Position numbers and translations under genes: made by a program. This document shows, one piece after another, positions 17,142-25,414 of a stretch of DNA of 64,000 bases. The stretch's first letter is position 1. Each line of letters starts with the position of its first letter. This stretch comes from an uncultured Clostridiaceae bacterium. GTDB taxonomy: Bacteria > Bacillota > Clostridia > TANB77 > CAG-508. The notes below the pieces were generated by a model that saw only the letters and a list, made by a program, of their open reading frames with translations, was not told the origin of the DNA and did no database searches. Location: contig CANSJQ010000002.1 in the NCBI GenBank assembly GCA_947647275.1, positions 69,795 to 133,794 on the forward strand, given 5' to 3'.

Positions 17142-17898
17142 TTATATTTCTATTTGTAGTTCTACTGGGCAGTGGTCGCTTCCCAATATTTCAGGGTGGA
17201 TTGTGCTTTCTTTTATTTTGTTTTCTATTGAATTTGAGACTATAAAGTAGTCTATTCTCCATCCTACGTTTTTTTCTCTTGCTCTTCCCATATATGACCA
17301 CCATGAATAGCAATCTTCTTTTTCTGGATATAAGTATCTAAAAGAATCTGTAAAGCCTGCTTCTAGTAGATTAGTCATTTTGTTTCTTTCTTCATCTGTA
17401 AAACCTGCATTTCTTCTGTTTGTCTTTGGATTTTTTAGGTCTATTTCTTTGTGTGCTACATTTAAGTCTCCACAATATATTACTGGCTTTTTATCATCTA
17501 ATTTTTTTAAATATTTTCTTATTTCATCTTCCCAAATCATTCTATATTCTAAACGTTCTAATTCTCTTTTTGAATTTGGTGTATAACAATCTACAAAATA
17601 GAAATTTTCAAATTCTAGTGTTATTATCCTACCTTCTTTATCATGCTGTTCTATTCCTATTCCATAACTTACGTTTATTGGCTTTTTCTTTGTGAATATT
17701 GCTGTTCCTGAATAGCCTTTTTTCTCTGCACTATTCCAATATTGATAGTATCCTTCTAATATAAGTTCTAATTGCCCTTCTTGCATTTTTGTTTCTTGAA
17801 GTGCAAATATGTCTGCATCTATTTCATTAAAAAACTCCATAAAGCCCTTGTTTACAGCAGCTCTTAAACCGATTTACATTCCATGATATACATTTCAT
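17142..17898 (-). CDS. exoA: ExoA/XthA-type exodeoxyribonuclease III, requires a +1 frameshift at CGG
   Basis: DNA repair AP endonuclease and 3'-5' exonuclease. The true start is ATG 17896-17898 (AAGGAGAAA). The first codons read MKCISWNVN, then CGG; the zero frame ends 14 codons later. Skipping the C at 17871 gives GLRAAVNKGFMEFF, exactly the family N-terminus, joined to the main frame. Catalytic residues follow: LQETK, YTPNS, GDLNVAH, WWSYMG, GWRIDYF and GSDHCPV. Total 757 nt, or 251 aa plus one base. A restart at the internal ATG 17838-17840 would lose the first strand with its WNVNG metal-site asparagine. This is a housekeeping gene of normal length otherwise. Confidence 0.93.
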
Positions 17899-18069
17899 AT
17901 ATTTTCTCCTTGTTTTTTGAATATTGCTATTATAGCATATTTTATTTATTTTGTATAGTGTAGGTTTTATAATTTTGGGGAATGTTTTTCTTTTTAATTT
18001 AAAGCAAAAACAAGAATAAAATTTTGTAATTAACAATGCCACATAAGAAAATTTAATTCTTCCATAACT

Positions 18070-18118
18070 ATCTTCTAAGGAAACTCACTGCTATCGCGAA
18101 TGACTTTCCTTAGAAGAT
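18070..18118. other. Long hairpin in the exoA-metallopeptidase spacer
   Basis: ATCTTCTAAGGAAA and TTTCCTTAGAAGAT form a perfect 14 bp stem with a 21 nt loop. The spacer next to it (17998-18050) shares ACAAGAATAAAATTTT with 57770-57786, so it may be part of a decayed repeat. Confidence 0.6.
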
Positions 18119-18121
18119 AAA

Positions 18122-18162
18122 AAAGAAAAACCTAGTAACATTTCTGTACTAGACTTTTCTTT
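18122..18162 (-). terminator. Intrinsic terminator of the metallopeptidase gene
   Basis: AAAGAAAA-x-CTAGTA pairs with TACTAG-x-TTTTCTTT, with a short loop; a U-rich tract follows on the minus strand. Confidence 0.7.
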
Positions 18163-18188
18163 AAAACTTATTTAAGTTATTGTTTTTA

Positions 18189-18968
18189 CTAATTGTGATA
18201 TATAATATCTTTGACATATTGATATGTTTCAAGGTTTTCGTCCCCTGTTTCTTCAAGTATTACACATTCAAATGTCTCGGCAAAAAGCTCTAGATTTGAG
18301 CTTATCTGTGTATTTCTATTTAGACTACTTTTTTCCTTTTCATATATATTTCTATATTCTTCTGTGCAGCTCGTCCAAGCATTTTCTATATCGTAATAGT
18401 GGCCAATTTCGTGAATTATTGTATTTTCTCTTAGGGTTATACTATGATATGTTAAATATATAGTTTTATCCTTTATACTTGTATACCCCTTTAAAAATTG
18501 CCCTTCATCTTTAGAATATAGCCTAGCTTCATTTTTCCCTAATTTGCTATATACCTCTTCTTCACTACCTATATATATTTTCCATCCTTTATCCTTAAAA
18601 TCACCTAAGATTTCACACGGTATATAGCTTAATTGCATAACTAATGCATTAACAAAGTTTTTATCATAGTCCGCAGAATTTACAATTAGCTCTTTAGAAT
18701 TTACTTCAACAAATTCCTCCTCTATTTGTTCTCTTGTTTCTTTCCGTTCTTCTTTTTTTTGTATAGTTTTGCTACTTAATTCATTATATACTTCTTGCTC
18801 GTTTGTATTTTTGCTCTCATTTAGTACTAAACTATTTTCTACGTTAGTTCTTTTATTATATTGTGTTTTAGAAATCTCATATTCTTTAAAAATTAAAGCC
18901 ACAATTAAAATAATTAATATTAACATAGAAAACATTAGAAAGTTAAATAAAAAGTCCTTTTTCCTCAT
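18189..18968 (-). CDS. Membrane-anchored HExxH metallopeptidase (lethal factor / PPEP-like)
   Basis: About 259 aa. I start it at ATG 18966-18968, with GAGG eight bases upstream. One N-terminal transmembrane helix, a charged linker (about 35-85), then a zinc-metallopeptidase domain: NTIIHEIGHYYDIENAW with HExxH, and ELFAETFECV 40 residues later with the third-ligand-type glutamate. This spacing resembles the lethal-factor-like (ATLF) fold, which includes Pro-Pro endopeptidases that cut surface adhesins. The active domain would face outward. It contains one in-frame CGG (18744-18746) read straight through, with context GAA CGG AAA. Family placement is by motif only. Confidence 0.65.
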   Translation of the reverse strand: MRKKDFLFNFLMFSMLILIILIVALIFKEYEISKTQYNKRTNVENSLVLNESKNTNEQEVYNELSSKTIQKKEERKETREQIEEEFVEVNSKELIVNSADYDKNFVNALVMQLSYIPCEILGDFKDKGWKIYIGSEEEVYSKLGKNEARLYSKDEGQFLKGYTSIKDKTIYLTYHSITLRENTIIHEIGHYYDIENAWTSCTEEYRNIYEKEKSSLNRNTQISSNLELFAETFECVILEETGDENLETYQYVKDIIYHN

Positions 18969-19058
18969 GTATGTTTTCCTCACTTTCTATTATCAAATTC
19001 AACATAGTGCTATTATAACATCTTATTAGTTTATTGTAAATATTTTTTTATATGAAAT

Positions 19059-19087
19059 TTGCTTTTTTATGTTAAATATGGTAAAAT
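19059..19087 (+). promoter_or_regulatory. Promoter of lipoprotein gene 1
   Basis: TTGCTT, 17 bp, TAAAAT. The same arrangement precedes the paralogous gene at 19853. Confidence 0.65.
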
Positions 19088-19143
19088 AATAGTATATTAA
19101 TACACATTGAACAGGATAACCAAAATGAAAAGGAGAAATCATT

Positions 19144-19719
19144 ATGAAGAAAACATTTTTATTAGTAGTATCCATTCTTTTAGTATCCATTATGCTTACT
19201 GGCTGTGGTAACAATTCAGAGAAAGAACTAAAGGCTGATAAGGAACGGCTTATCGGTGATTTAAACAGAGAAATTGAAAGAACAGAGGAGTATAGAGAAG
19301 ATTTAGATAAAGCTGAAGCTGAAAATGCAACTCAGCTTGCTACCATTACTCATTTAGAGGCTGAACTTGCTGAAAAAGATTCAACTATATCTTCTTTAGA
19401 ATCTCAGCTGGAAAATTCCTCTTCGTCATCTTCGGCGGACACCTCTGATCCAAAGATCTACTCGGTTGACCCCGGCGATTCAAGCTCATACTTAGCTCAG
19501 AAGTTTTGGTTTGATGGATTTAATTATTCTGCTGATACCATTTGGTATTCAGATATTTCCTGTAAAACTGAGTCTAAGCTGAACTGTAGTGTTACTATTA
19601 TCTCTCCTATTGTTGATGAAATGGAGCAGTATAATGGATATACAGTTTATGTATGTATGAGTAGTAATGGGCTTGTTTATTCAAGTAATTGCCCATATTT
19701 ATTTAAAACCAACGATTAA
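19144..19719 (+). CDS. Lipoprotein 1 with short coiled coil and a C-terminal domain shared with its neighbour
   Basis: 191 aa. Lipoprotein signal with LTGC lipobox (Cys near 21), a heptad-rich stretch (about 26-88) and a C-terminal domain with VDPGDSSSYLAQKFWFDG, WYSDISC and VYVCMSSNGLVY. The same domain ends the next gene. AAAGGAG precedes the ATG. Codon use is richer in G and C (GAC CCC GGC, TCG GCG) than in the housekeeping genes, and it has an in-frame CGG (19246-19248) read without shift, so it may be a transferred gene. Function unknown; probably a surface-exposed lipoprotein. Confidence 0.75.
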   Translation: MKKTFLLVVSILLVSIMLTGCGNNSEKELKADKERLIGDLNREIERTEEYREDLDKAEAENATQLATITHLEAELAEKDSTISSLESQLENSSSSSSADTSDPKIYSVDPGDSSSYLAQKFWFDGFNYSADTIWYSDISCKTESKLNCSVTIISPIVDEMEQYNGYTVYVCMSSNGLVYSSNCPYLFKTND

Positions 19720-19735
19720 CCACATTCCTGTTCAA

Positions 19736-19768
19736 AAGAAGCGCACATAAAAATTGTGCGCTTCTTTC
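19736..19768 (+). terminator. Intrinsic terminator of lipoprotein gene 1
   Basis: AAGAAGCGCAC and GTGCGCTTCTT with an AT loop, followed by TC and a weak T-rich tract. Matches the terminator at 21092 in design. Confidence 0.85.
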
Positions 19769-19852
19769 ATATTATGTTTTAATACTTTTTTATATAATTA
19801 ATATATAAAATTATCTATATTTAATTAATTTTATAAAACTTTTTAAAATAGT

Positions 19853-19881
19853 TTGCTCTTTTATGTTAAATGTGCTATAAT
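19853..19881 (+). promoter_or_regulatory. Promoter of lipoprotein gene 2
   Basis: TTGCTC, 17 bp, TATAAT. The spacer TTTTATGTTAAATGTGC nearly repeats that of the 19059 promoter, showing that the upstream region was duplicated with the gene. Confidence 0.75.
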
Positions 19882-19939
19882 CTCATTATAAATATGGTAC
19901 ATTAAATAGGAAAACATCAAAGTGAAAGGAGAAAAAAGT

Positions 19940-21076
19940 ATGAAAATTGGCAAAATTTTTGTAGTAATCTCATTAATCATTTTAGTAGCTATTTTATCTT
20001 ACAGTTGTGGAGAACGGAAAAGTACCAAACACTATGAGGATGTATTAAGCGATCGTAATGCAGAAATTATACAGCTTACTGAAGATCTTTCTGAAGCCAA
20101 TATAAAATTAAAAGAATGCACTGAGAATATCTCAAACTTTCAAACAATTCAGAATAAACAGGCTGAAGTTATCAGTCAGTTGAATACTCAGCTTGCACAT
20201 AAAGATTCTACTATATCTTCTTTAAAATCAGATCTTGATATGGTGAAAAAGGAAAATGATTCTTTGAAATCTGAGATTTCTACGAAGAATGAACAAAATT
20301 CTTCTTCTCAATCTGATATTTATAAGAAGAATTCTGAAATAGCTTCATTACAGTCCCAAATTGCTGAAAAAGATCAAAAGATTGCTTCATTAAAATCCGA
20401 TAATTCTAATAAAGATCAGCAGATTGCTGATTTAAAGGATGAAATTTCTCAAAAAGATGAAAAGATTGATTCATTAAAGCCTAGTGATTACAATAGAGAT
20501 AAAGAAATTCGTTCATTAAAAGATGACATATCCAAAAAGGATAAAAAAATCGATTCATTAGAATCTGATATCTCTAAGAAAAATAATGAAATTTCCTCCT
20601 TAAAATCAGAACTTTCTGGAAAGAAGAAAGAAATATCTTCTTTGAAGTCTAATATTTTATACAAAAATCAGGAGATTTCTTCTTTAAAAGAAGACCTCTC
20701 TATGAAAGAGCAAGAAATTAATTCCTTGAAATCTGAAATTTCTAAGAAAGATGAGGAAATAAATGCTTTAAAAGATGAACTTGAGAATACTTCTCCTACT
20801 GTCATAATTTACTGTGTTAACCCTGGTGATTCCAGTTCATATTTATCGCAAAAATTCTGGTTTGATGGCTCTAACTATTCTGCTGATATTACTTGGTACT
20901 CAGATATTTCTTGCACATCTGAATTTGAAGTAAGTGACGTAATTATTATTTCACCTGTTGTTGATAAAATAGAACATAGTGATGGATACAATTACTTTAT
21001 TACTTATGCATGCATGAGCAATAATGGATTAGTATATACTAAAAACTACCCAAATTTATTAAAATTTGACTATTAA
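19940..21076 (+). CDS. Lipoprotein-like protein 2 with long heptad-repeat coiled coil
   Basis: 378 aa from ATG 19940 (AAAGGAG upstream; a GTG six codons earlier is less well placed). N-terminal helix ending in SYSCG, a plausible lipobox. About residues 30-285 are a long coiled coil built from repeats such as KDxxIxSLKSDIS and KNxEISSLKSEL. The C-terminal ~90 residues (VNPGDSSSYLSQKFWFDG, WYSDISC, ACMSNNGLVY) match the neighbour's C-terminus. The two genes are paralogs that differ mainly in stalk length. One in-frame CGG (20015-20017, GAA CGG AAA) is read through. Function unknown. Confidence 0.75.
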   Translation: MKIGKIFVVISLIILVAILSYSCGERKSTKHYEDVLSDRNAEIIQLTEDLSEANIKLKECTENISNFQTIQNKQAEVISQLNTQLAHKDSTISSLKSDLDMVKKENDSLKSEISTKNEQNSSSQSDIYKKNSEIASLQSQIAEKDQKIASLKSDNSNKDQQIADLKDEISQKDEKIDSLKPSDYNRDKEIRSLKDDISKKDKKIDSLESDISKKNNEISSLKSELSGKKKEISSLKSNILYKNQEISSLKEDLSMKEQEINSLKSEISKKDEEINALKDELENTSPTVIIYCVNPGDSSSYLSQKFWFDGSNYSADITWYSDISCTSEFEVSDVIIISPVVDKIEHSDGYNYFITYACMSNNGLVYTKNYPNLLKFDY

Positions 21077-21091
21077 CATATTCCTATTTAA

Positions 21092-21126
21092 GAGAAGCAC
21101 ACATAAAATTGTGTGCTTCTTTTTTT
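21092..21126 (+). terminator. Intrinsic terminator of lipoprotein gene 2
   Basis: AGAAGCACAC and GTGTGCTTCT with a short loop, followed by T7. It reaches the end of the convergent 3D-domain gene. Confidence 0.9.
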
Positions 21127-22114
21127 AAGGTTCATATACATAGCATTCTACTGTTTTTCTACCATATTGTAATGCACTACTATGTGAATCCATATATATA
21201 TCTAATTTACTATTTGATATTGCTCCACCTCTATCTTGTACTTTAAACCATCCTCCGTTTGGTTTGTTTGCTAAAGCTGGTATATATATTACTGTTCCCA
21301 TTTTGTAACCTTTTCCTGCTGCTACTGTATACCATGCAGAAGCTCTTGCTCCTGATGCTGTAATTCCTGTTGATTTTCCGCAACATTTTGAACATGAACA
21401 ATATGCTGATGTATTAAAATTCTTTACTATTGGTGTTATTCCTTCTACTGATTTTGCAAGTACAGTTGACGCTGTAAGCGCTGGATTTGTAGTTGCTACT
21501 CTTTCGCTACCCCTTGATGTTACTTGTATAGTTCGTACTTCAATAATTTTATTTACTGGCTCTTTTATAACTTTTACAGACATCTCTATTCTTTCTATTT
21601 CAATGTCATTTTGATATCTTACTTTATAAGTTATTTCTTTTAAACCATTAATACCATTTTGTATTACTTTATTTTGTTTTGTTCCTTCTCCTGTTGCTTC
21701 TTTTGTTATTGTTTCATATGGTATTACTACCTTTTCTACTATTATTTTTTCTTTAACACTATTATAGTTTTGCAATATTTCTTCTGTAGTAACACTTTCT
21801 TCAGTTTCTGCTACTTGTTGTTTCACTTCTGAAGCCTTTGTTATTTTAATTGTTTTGTTATCTGAAATTTCTGCTTCTAAATCTGGTGTAACTACTTCAT
21901 CTTCCAAAACTGTTATATGATTTTCTTCTAATATATCTGCTATTTTCGTTTTAGCTGTTAAAACTGTCATTTCATAATTGCTTGAAAGTATTATTTTTAC
22001 ATTTACAAATTTAGCATTTGTAGCCATTACGCCTATACCCATTACAAATATAAATATTAAACATATTGCTAATATTTTTCTTACGGATACAGATGCTTTG
22101 TCCGTTTTGTTCAT
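21125..22114 (-). CDS. YabE-like wall protein with G5 and 3D domains
   Basis: 329 aa. N-terminal membrane helix (about 11-31), a DUF348-type segment (about 38-95), a G5-like domain with VEKVVIPYETITK and GTKQNKVIQNGINGLKEITYKVRYQ, and a C-terminal 3D domain (about 235-329) with TAYCSCSKCCGKSTGITASG, VQDRGGAI and LDIYMDSH, the three conserved aspartates. Family members remodel peptidoglycan, related to resuscitation-promoting and spore cortex proteins. A consensus promoter lies upstream and the start has AAAGGAGG. Single-gene unit. Confidence 0.9.
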   Translation of the reverse strand: MNKTDKASVSVRKILAICLIFIFVMGIGVMATNAKFVNVKIILSSNYEMTVLTAKTKIADILEENHITVLEDEVVTPDLEAEISDNKTIKITKASEVKQQVAETEESVTTEEILQNYNSVKEKIIVEKVVIPYETITKEATGEGTKQNKVIQNGINGLKEITYKVRYQNDIEIERIEMSVKVIKEPVNKIIEVRTIQVTSRGSERVATTNPALTASTVLAKSVEGITPIVKNFNTSAYCSCSKCCGKSTGITASGARASAWYTVAAGKGYKMGTVIYIPALANKPNGGWFKVQDRGGAISNSKLDIYMDSHSSALQYGRKTVECYVYEP

Positions 22115-22144
22115 AAAATTAACCTCCTTTTATGTAACAAAGAA

Positions 22145-22173
22145 ATTATACCATTAAAATATAAGCTTGTCAA
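22145..22173 (-). promoter_or_regulatory. Consensus sigma-A promoter of the 3D-domain gene
   Basis: On the minus strand TTGACA, exactly 17 bp, TATAAT, about 15 nt from the ribosome binding site. One of the best promoters in the window. Confidence 0.85.
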
Positions 22174-22240
22174 ATTTTTGAGTCCCTTCAGAAATAAGGC
22201 TTTCATCCTATTAAACATAATGTTTAATGGCTAGAACGCA

Positions 22241-22281
22241 TAAAAAACAAGCCTTTAGTATATTATATTCGGCTTGTACCA
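22241..22281 (-). terminator. Intrinsic terminator of tatD
   Basis: Minus strand ACAAGCC, 19 nt loop, GGCTTGT, then TTTTTTA. A second small hairpin (ATTAAACAT/ATGTTTAAT) lies at about 22211-22229. Confidence 0.75.
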
Positions 22282-22307
22282 AAAAATGATTAAATTTCGT
22301 ATTTTTA

Positions 22308-23102
22308 TTATATACAATTTTTTATTTTAAATATCTTAATGGTATTTTCATATGTATGTTTTGCTATTTCTTCTAGTGTTATTCCTTTAAATTCTGCTAT
22401 TTTTTCTGCTATATATTTAACATTCCTACTATCATTCCTACTTCCTCTTTTAGGTTCTGGTGCCAAATATGGGCTATCTGTTTCTATAAGCATTCTATCT
22501 AGTGGAACCATATTTACTATTTCTTCTGCATTTTTAGAGTTTTTGAAAGTTACTGGTCCTGCAAATGATATGTAAAACATTAAATCTAACCCTTGTTTTA
22601 CAAGTTCTCTATTTAATGGGCAACAATGAAAAACCCCCTTATTATTCACATTATTTTCTCTTAGAATTTTCAAGGTGTCATCTATTGCTTCTCTAGTATG
22701 AATCACTATCGGCATATTATATTTATTAGCAAGCTGTATTTGTTTTATAAAAACTTGCTTTTGTATATCTTTATTTTCTTTATTCCAATAATAATCTAAG
22801 CCAATTTCCCCTATTGCTACTATTTTATTATTTTTATCTCTTTTTATTATATTTTCTATTTCTTCTATCATCAAATCAATTTCATTTAAACTTTCAGGAA
22901 CATCATTTGGTGATATTCCCACTATTGAATATATAAAGTTATGCTCATTTGCTATTTTTAAACTTGCTTTCGAAGATTCTATATTATAACCTGCACATAT
23001 AAATTTGGTAACCCCTGAATTATATGTTTCTTGTATTATTTCTTCTCTATTATCATCAAATTTCTCATCATTATAATGTGAATGTGAATCAAAAAATTCC
23101 AT
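22308..23102 (-). CDS. tatD: TatD-family metal-dependent DNase
   Basis: 264 aa, the usual length. DSHSHYNDEKFD at the N-terminus gives the first metal-binding histidines, AIGEIGLDYYW the glutamate, VIHTREA and HCC the middle histidines, and LIETDSPYLAPEPKRGSRN the final aspartate motif. TatD proteins are magnesium-dependent 3'-5' exonucleases and have been linked to DNA repair and quality control. It is transcribed after acpS on the same strand, about 95 nt away. Confidence 0.95.
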   Translation of the reverse strand: MEFFDSHSHYNDEKFDDNREEIIQETYNSGVTKFICAGYNIESSKASLKIANEHNFIYSIVGISPNDVPESLNEIDLMIEEIENIIKRDKNNKIVAIGEIGLDYYWNKENKDIQKQVFIKQIQLANKYNMPIVIHTREAIDDTLKILRENNVNNKGVFHCCPLNRELVKQGLDLMFYISFAGPVTFKNSKNAEEIVNMVPLDRMLIETDSPYLAPEPKRGSRNDSRNVKYIAEKIAEFKGITLEEIAKHTYENTIKIFKIKNCI

Positions 23103-23197
23103 ATTTTCTCTTCTTTTCCTTCCTTATTTCTTATTTACATAGAATAGCAAGAGTAGCTCCCAGAAGGTTTTACTTATTTTACACTCTATACTATATT

Positions 23198-23569
23198 TTA
23201 TATTTTTACTATGCAATTAGCAATTGCATAATCTTTTATATGTGATAGACTAATATCAATTTCTACTGTCATATTTATTTTTTCTTTATTTAATGTTACA
23301 TATGGTCTTCCTTGTTCATTATTAAATATTTCCATATCTAACCATGTTAAATCATATTTATTATTTAGTGTTGGAGATATAGCTTTAAATATTGCTTCCT
23401 TTGCTGCAAATCTTGCTGCATAGTGTTCATATTTCTTTATATTTTTGCTTTCACAATATTCTATTTCATTTTTAGTATACACTTCATTTAAAAATTTATC
23501 TCCTAATTTTTCTATTGCTTTTTTTATTCTTTCTACTTCTATTATATCTGTTCCACAAGTAATATTCAT
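23198..23569 (-). CDS. acpS: AcpS, holo-[acyl carrier protein] synthase
   Basis: Transfers phosphopantetheine from CoA to acyl carrier protein. 123 aa from ATG 23567-23569, which has AAGGAGAAA; an ATG 11 codons earlier has no site. GTDIIEVERI near the N-terminus carries the catalytic Asp, and RFAAKEAIFKAI carries the Glu and Lys of the active site; ISLSHIKDYAIA is the conserved end. Complete and of normal size. Confidence 0.95.
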   Translation of the reverse strand: MNITCGTDIIEVERIKKAIEKLGDKFLNEVYTKNEIEYCESKNIKKYEHYAARFAAKEAIFKAISPTLNNKYDLTWLDMEIFNNEQGRPYVTLNKEKINMTVEIDISLSHIKDYAIANCIVKI

Positions 23570-23575
23570 GTTTTT

Positions 23576-23697
23576 CTCCTTATATATAAAGGGCAGACAC
23601 AAGGCCTACCCCTACATTAAATTCTTTTAATTTGCATTATTTTCTATTTAGTCTAGTAATTTCTTAAAAGAATGGACGAGCTATGTTCTTCTACACT
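23576..23697. repeat. Intergenic repeat-like sequence
   Basis: Contains GGGCAGACACAAGGCCTACCCCTACATT and, after it, AATTTCTTAAAAGAATGGACGAGC, echoing the GGGTCGC...CCCCTACAATA repeat family in diverged form. No gene seen. Confidence 0.35.
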
Positions 23698-23698
23698 T

Positions 23699-25210
23699 TT
23701 ATTTTGTATAATAATTGGCATTTATATCTTCTGATAAATGATATTCTCCTATAAAATCTATAACCAAATTATTTTCTAATTCATATTTTGGCTCTACTAT
23801 CATTTTTCCTTTTTGGTCTATTGCTCCCCATTTTCCATCTTTTTTTACTGCTGCATATCCATATTTATTTTGCTCTGTTGCATCATCATAAATATAGTCT
23901 ACTACTACTATTCCCTTATTATTTATATATCCATATTTTCCATCTTTTTTGCTTAAGAATAATGTTCCTGTTAATATTTCTGAGCTCTCTTTTTGTTCTA
24001 ACTTAAAGTTATAATATTTATAATCTTCTCCTACTCTTATACGTATATAATTCTTTTGTGTATTAATTTCTGATATTATCCCTGATGCTTTTAAATTAAA
24101 ATCTCTACTATATAAATCCGTTTCAGCATTTTCTTTTTGCGCTCTTATAAAATCTGCTTGTGAAACATACTCTATATATTCATAGTTAAATGGTATTTTT
24201 TCTTCATTTCGTATTGTTATAATTCCATATTTGTTACCTTTTTTAGCAATATATGTGTCTGTAAATGCAAATGTCAAATCATCATATATAGCTTCTATTT
24301 TTGTTTCTCCTGAAAGTGTTGAAACTCCATATTTACTAGCTTTTTTAATAACTACATTATTAGAATTTATTTGTTTTACTTGTTCAAAACCTTCTTCTAA
24401 ATATGTATTACCTTTTGAATCAACTACTTTTTGTTTTCCATTTTCTTTTACTACATAACAATTATTTCCATATACATTTTTTATTTCATCATATTTGGTT
24501 TCTAAAATTGTTTCTTTACTTGCAGATATTACTCCATATTTTCCATTTTCTGCTTTTACTATAAATCCATCTTCATATTTGTTTGTTATTGAAGTAATTT
24601 CATTGTATGAGTTTTCTATAATAACATTTCCTATATTATCTGCTAGTCCTTGTTTTCCTTGTTTAACTGTTATTACTACGTTCTTTGTTCCAAGAATTGG
24701 TTTTATATCATCATATGTACAATCTAATATTTGTTTTCCTTCTAAATTTATTAAACCATATTTTCCATCTTTTTGAACTTTTAATATATTTGCTTCATAC
24801 CATAAATTATTTGATTTATCGTTATTGTATATTACTTCTACTTTATTATAGTCTTTATATAATTCTTGTTTTTTTTCATTAAATACTTTTGTTTCAAAAG
24901 TATTGGTTTCATAGTTTACATTTGAAGTACATATAAATATAGGTTTTGTATTATCTGGTATAATTATCATTTCTTCGTATGTAGGCTCTAATATCACCTT
25001 TTGGTTTGTATCTATAACTCCCCATTTTCCATTTTCATATATTGTATAATACCCTACTGCAAATAGCTTGTCATTTACAGAACTATCACTACTTAATAAT
25101 TTTTTTATTCCTACTACAAACATAATAATTACTAATATTGCAATTACTACTGCCATAACCTTTTTCATATTTAACTTTGATTCAGCTTCATATCTTCTAC
25201 CACGACTCAT
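23699..25210 (-). CDS. WG-repeat protein with N-terminal membrane anchor
   Basis: 503 aa. One transmembrane helix (about 16-37), then a series of WG repeats: NGKWGVIDTNQKVILEPTYEE, DGKYGLINLEGKQILDCTYDD, KQGLADNIGNVIIENSYNE and about seven more through DGKWGAIDQKGKMIVEPKYE. Such repeats form beta-propeller-like binding modules. The repeat part is outside the cytoplasm if the helix is a simple anchor. Start has AAGGAG. Partner unknown. Neighbours are acpS and spoIIE, with a terminator between it and spoIIE. Confidence 0.88.
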   Translation of the reverse strand: MSRGRRYEAESKLNMKKVMAVVIAILVIIMFVVGIKKLLSSDSSVNDKLFAVGYYTIYENGKWGVIDTNQKVILEPTYEEMIIIPDNTKPIFICTSNVNYETNTFETKVFNEKKQELYKDYNKVEVIYNNDKSNNLWYEANILKVQKDGKYGLINLEGKQILDCTYDDIKPILGTKNVVITVKQGKQGLADNIGNVIIENSYNEITSITNKYEDGFIVKAENGKYGVISASKETILETKYDEIKNVYGNNCYVVKENGKQKVVDSKGNTYLEEGFEQVKQINSNNVVIKKASKYGVSTLSGETKIEAIYDDLTFAFTDTYIAKKGNKYGIITIRNEEKIPFNYEYIEYVSQADFIRAQKENAETDLYSRDFNLKASGIISEINTQKNYIRIRVGEDYKYYNFKLEQKESSEILTGTLFLSKKDGKYGYINNKGIVVVDYIYDDATEQNKYGYAAVKKDGKWGAIDQKGKMIVEPKYELENNLVIDFIGEYHLSEDINANYYTK

Positions 25211-25375
25211 AAATTTTCTCCTTACTATGGTTTTGTGTTTATACTATATCATAAATTATATATAAAAGACAAGTGTTATAGCTTAATTTATTAAGCTATG
25301 TATCCTAAAGTTACCTTTTATAACTTTGAAATATTTTATTTTTGTTATACATGTATTTTCTAAATGACAAATAAT

Positions 25376-25396
25376 GAGCAGACACAATGTCTGCTC
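25376..25396 (-). terminator. Hairpin after spoIIE
   Basis: GAGCAGACA, CAA, TGTCTGCTC: a perfect 9 bp stem downstream of the spoIIE stop. U-run is weak (ATTATTTGTC). Confidence 0.65.
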
Positions 25397-25414
25397 TAAA
25401 ATATTATAAATTCA

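Noticed and set aside
22145..22230. Possible c-di-AMP riboswitch before the 3D/G5 wall protein, as seen for some such genes
   Set aside because: The leader between the promoter and the start is far too short and lacks the conserved riboswitch core.
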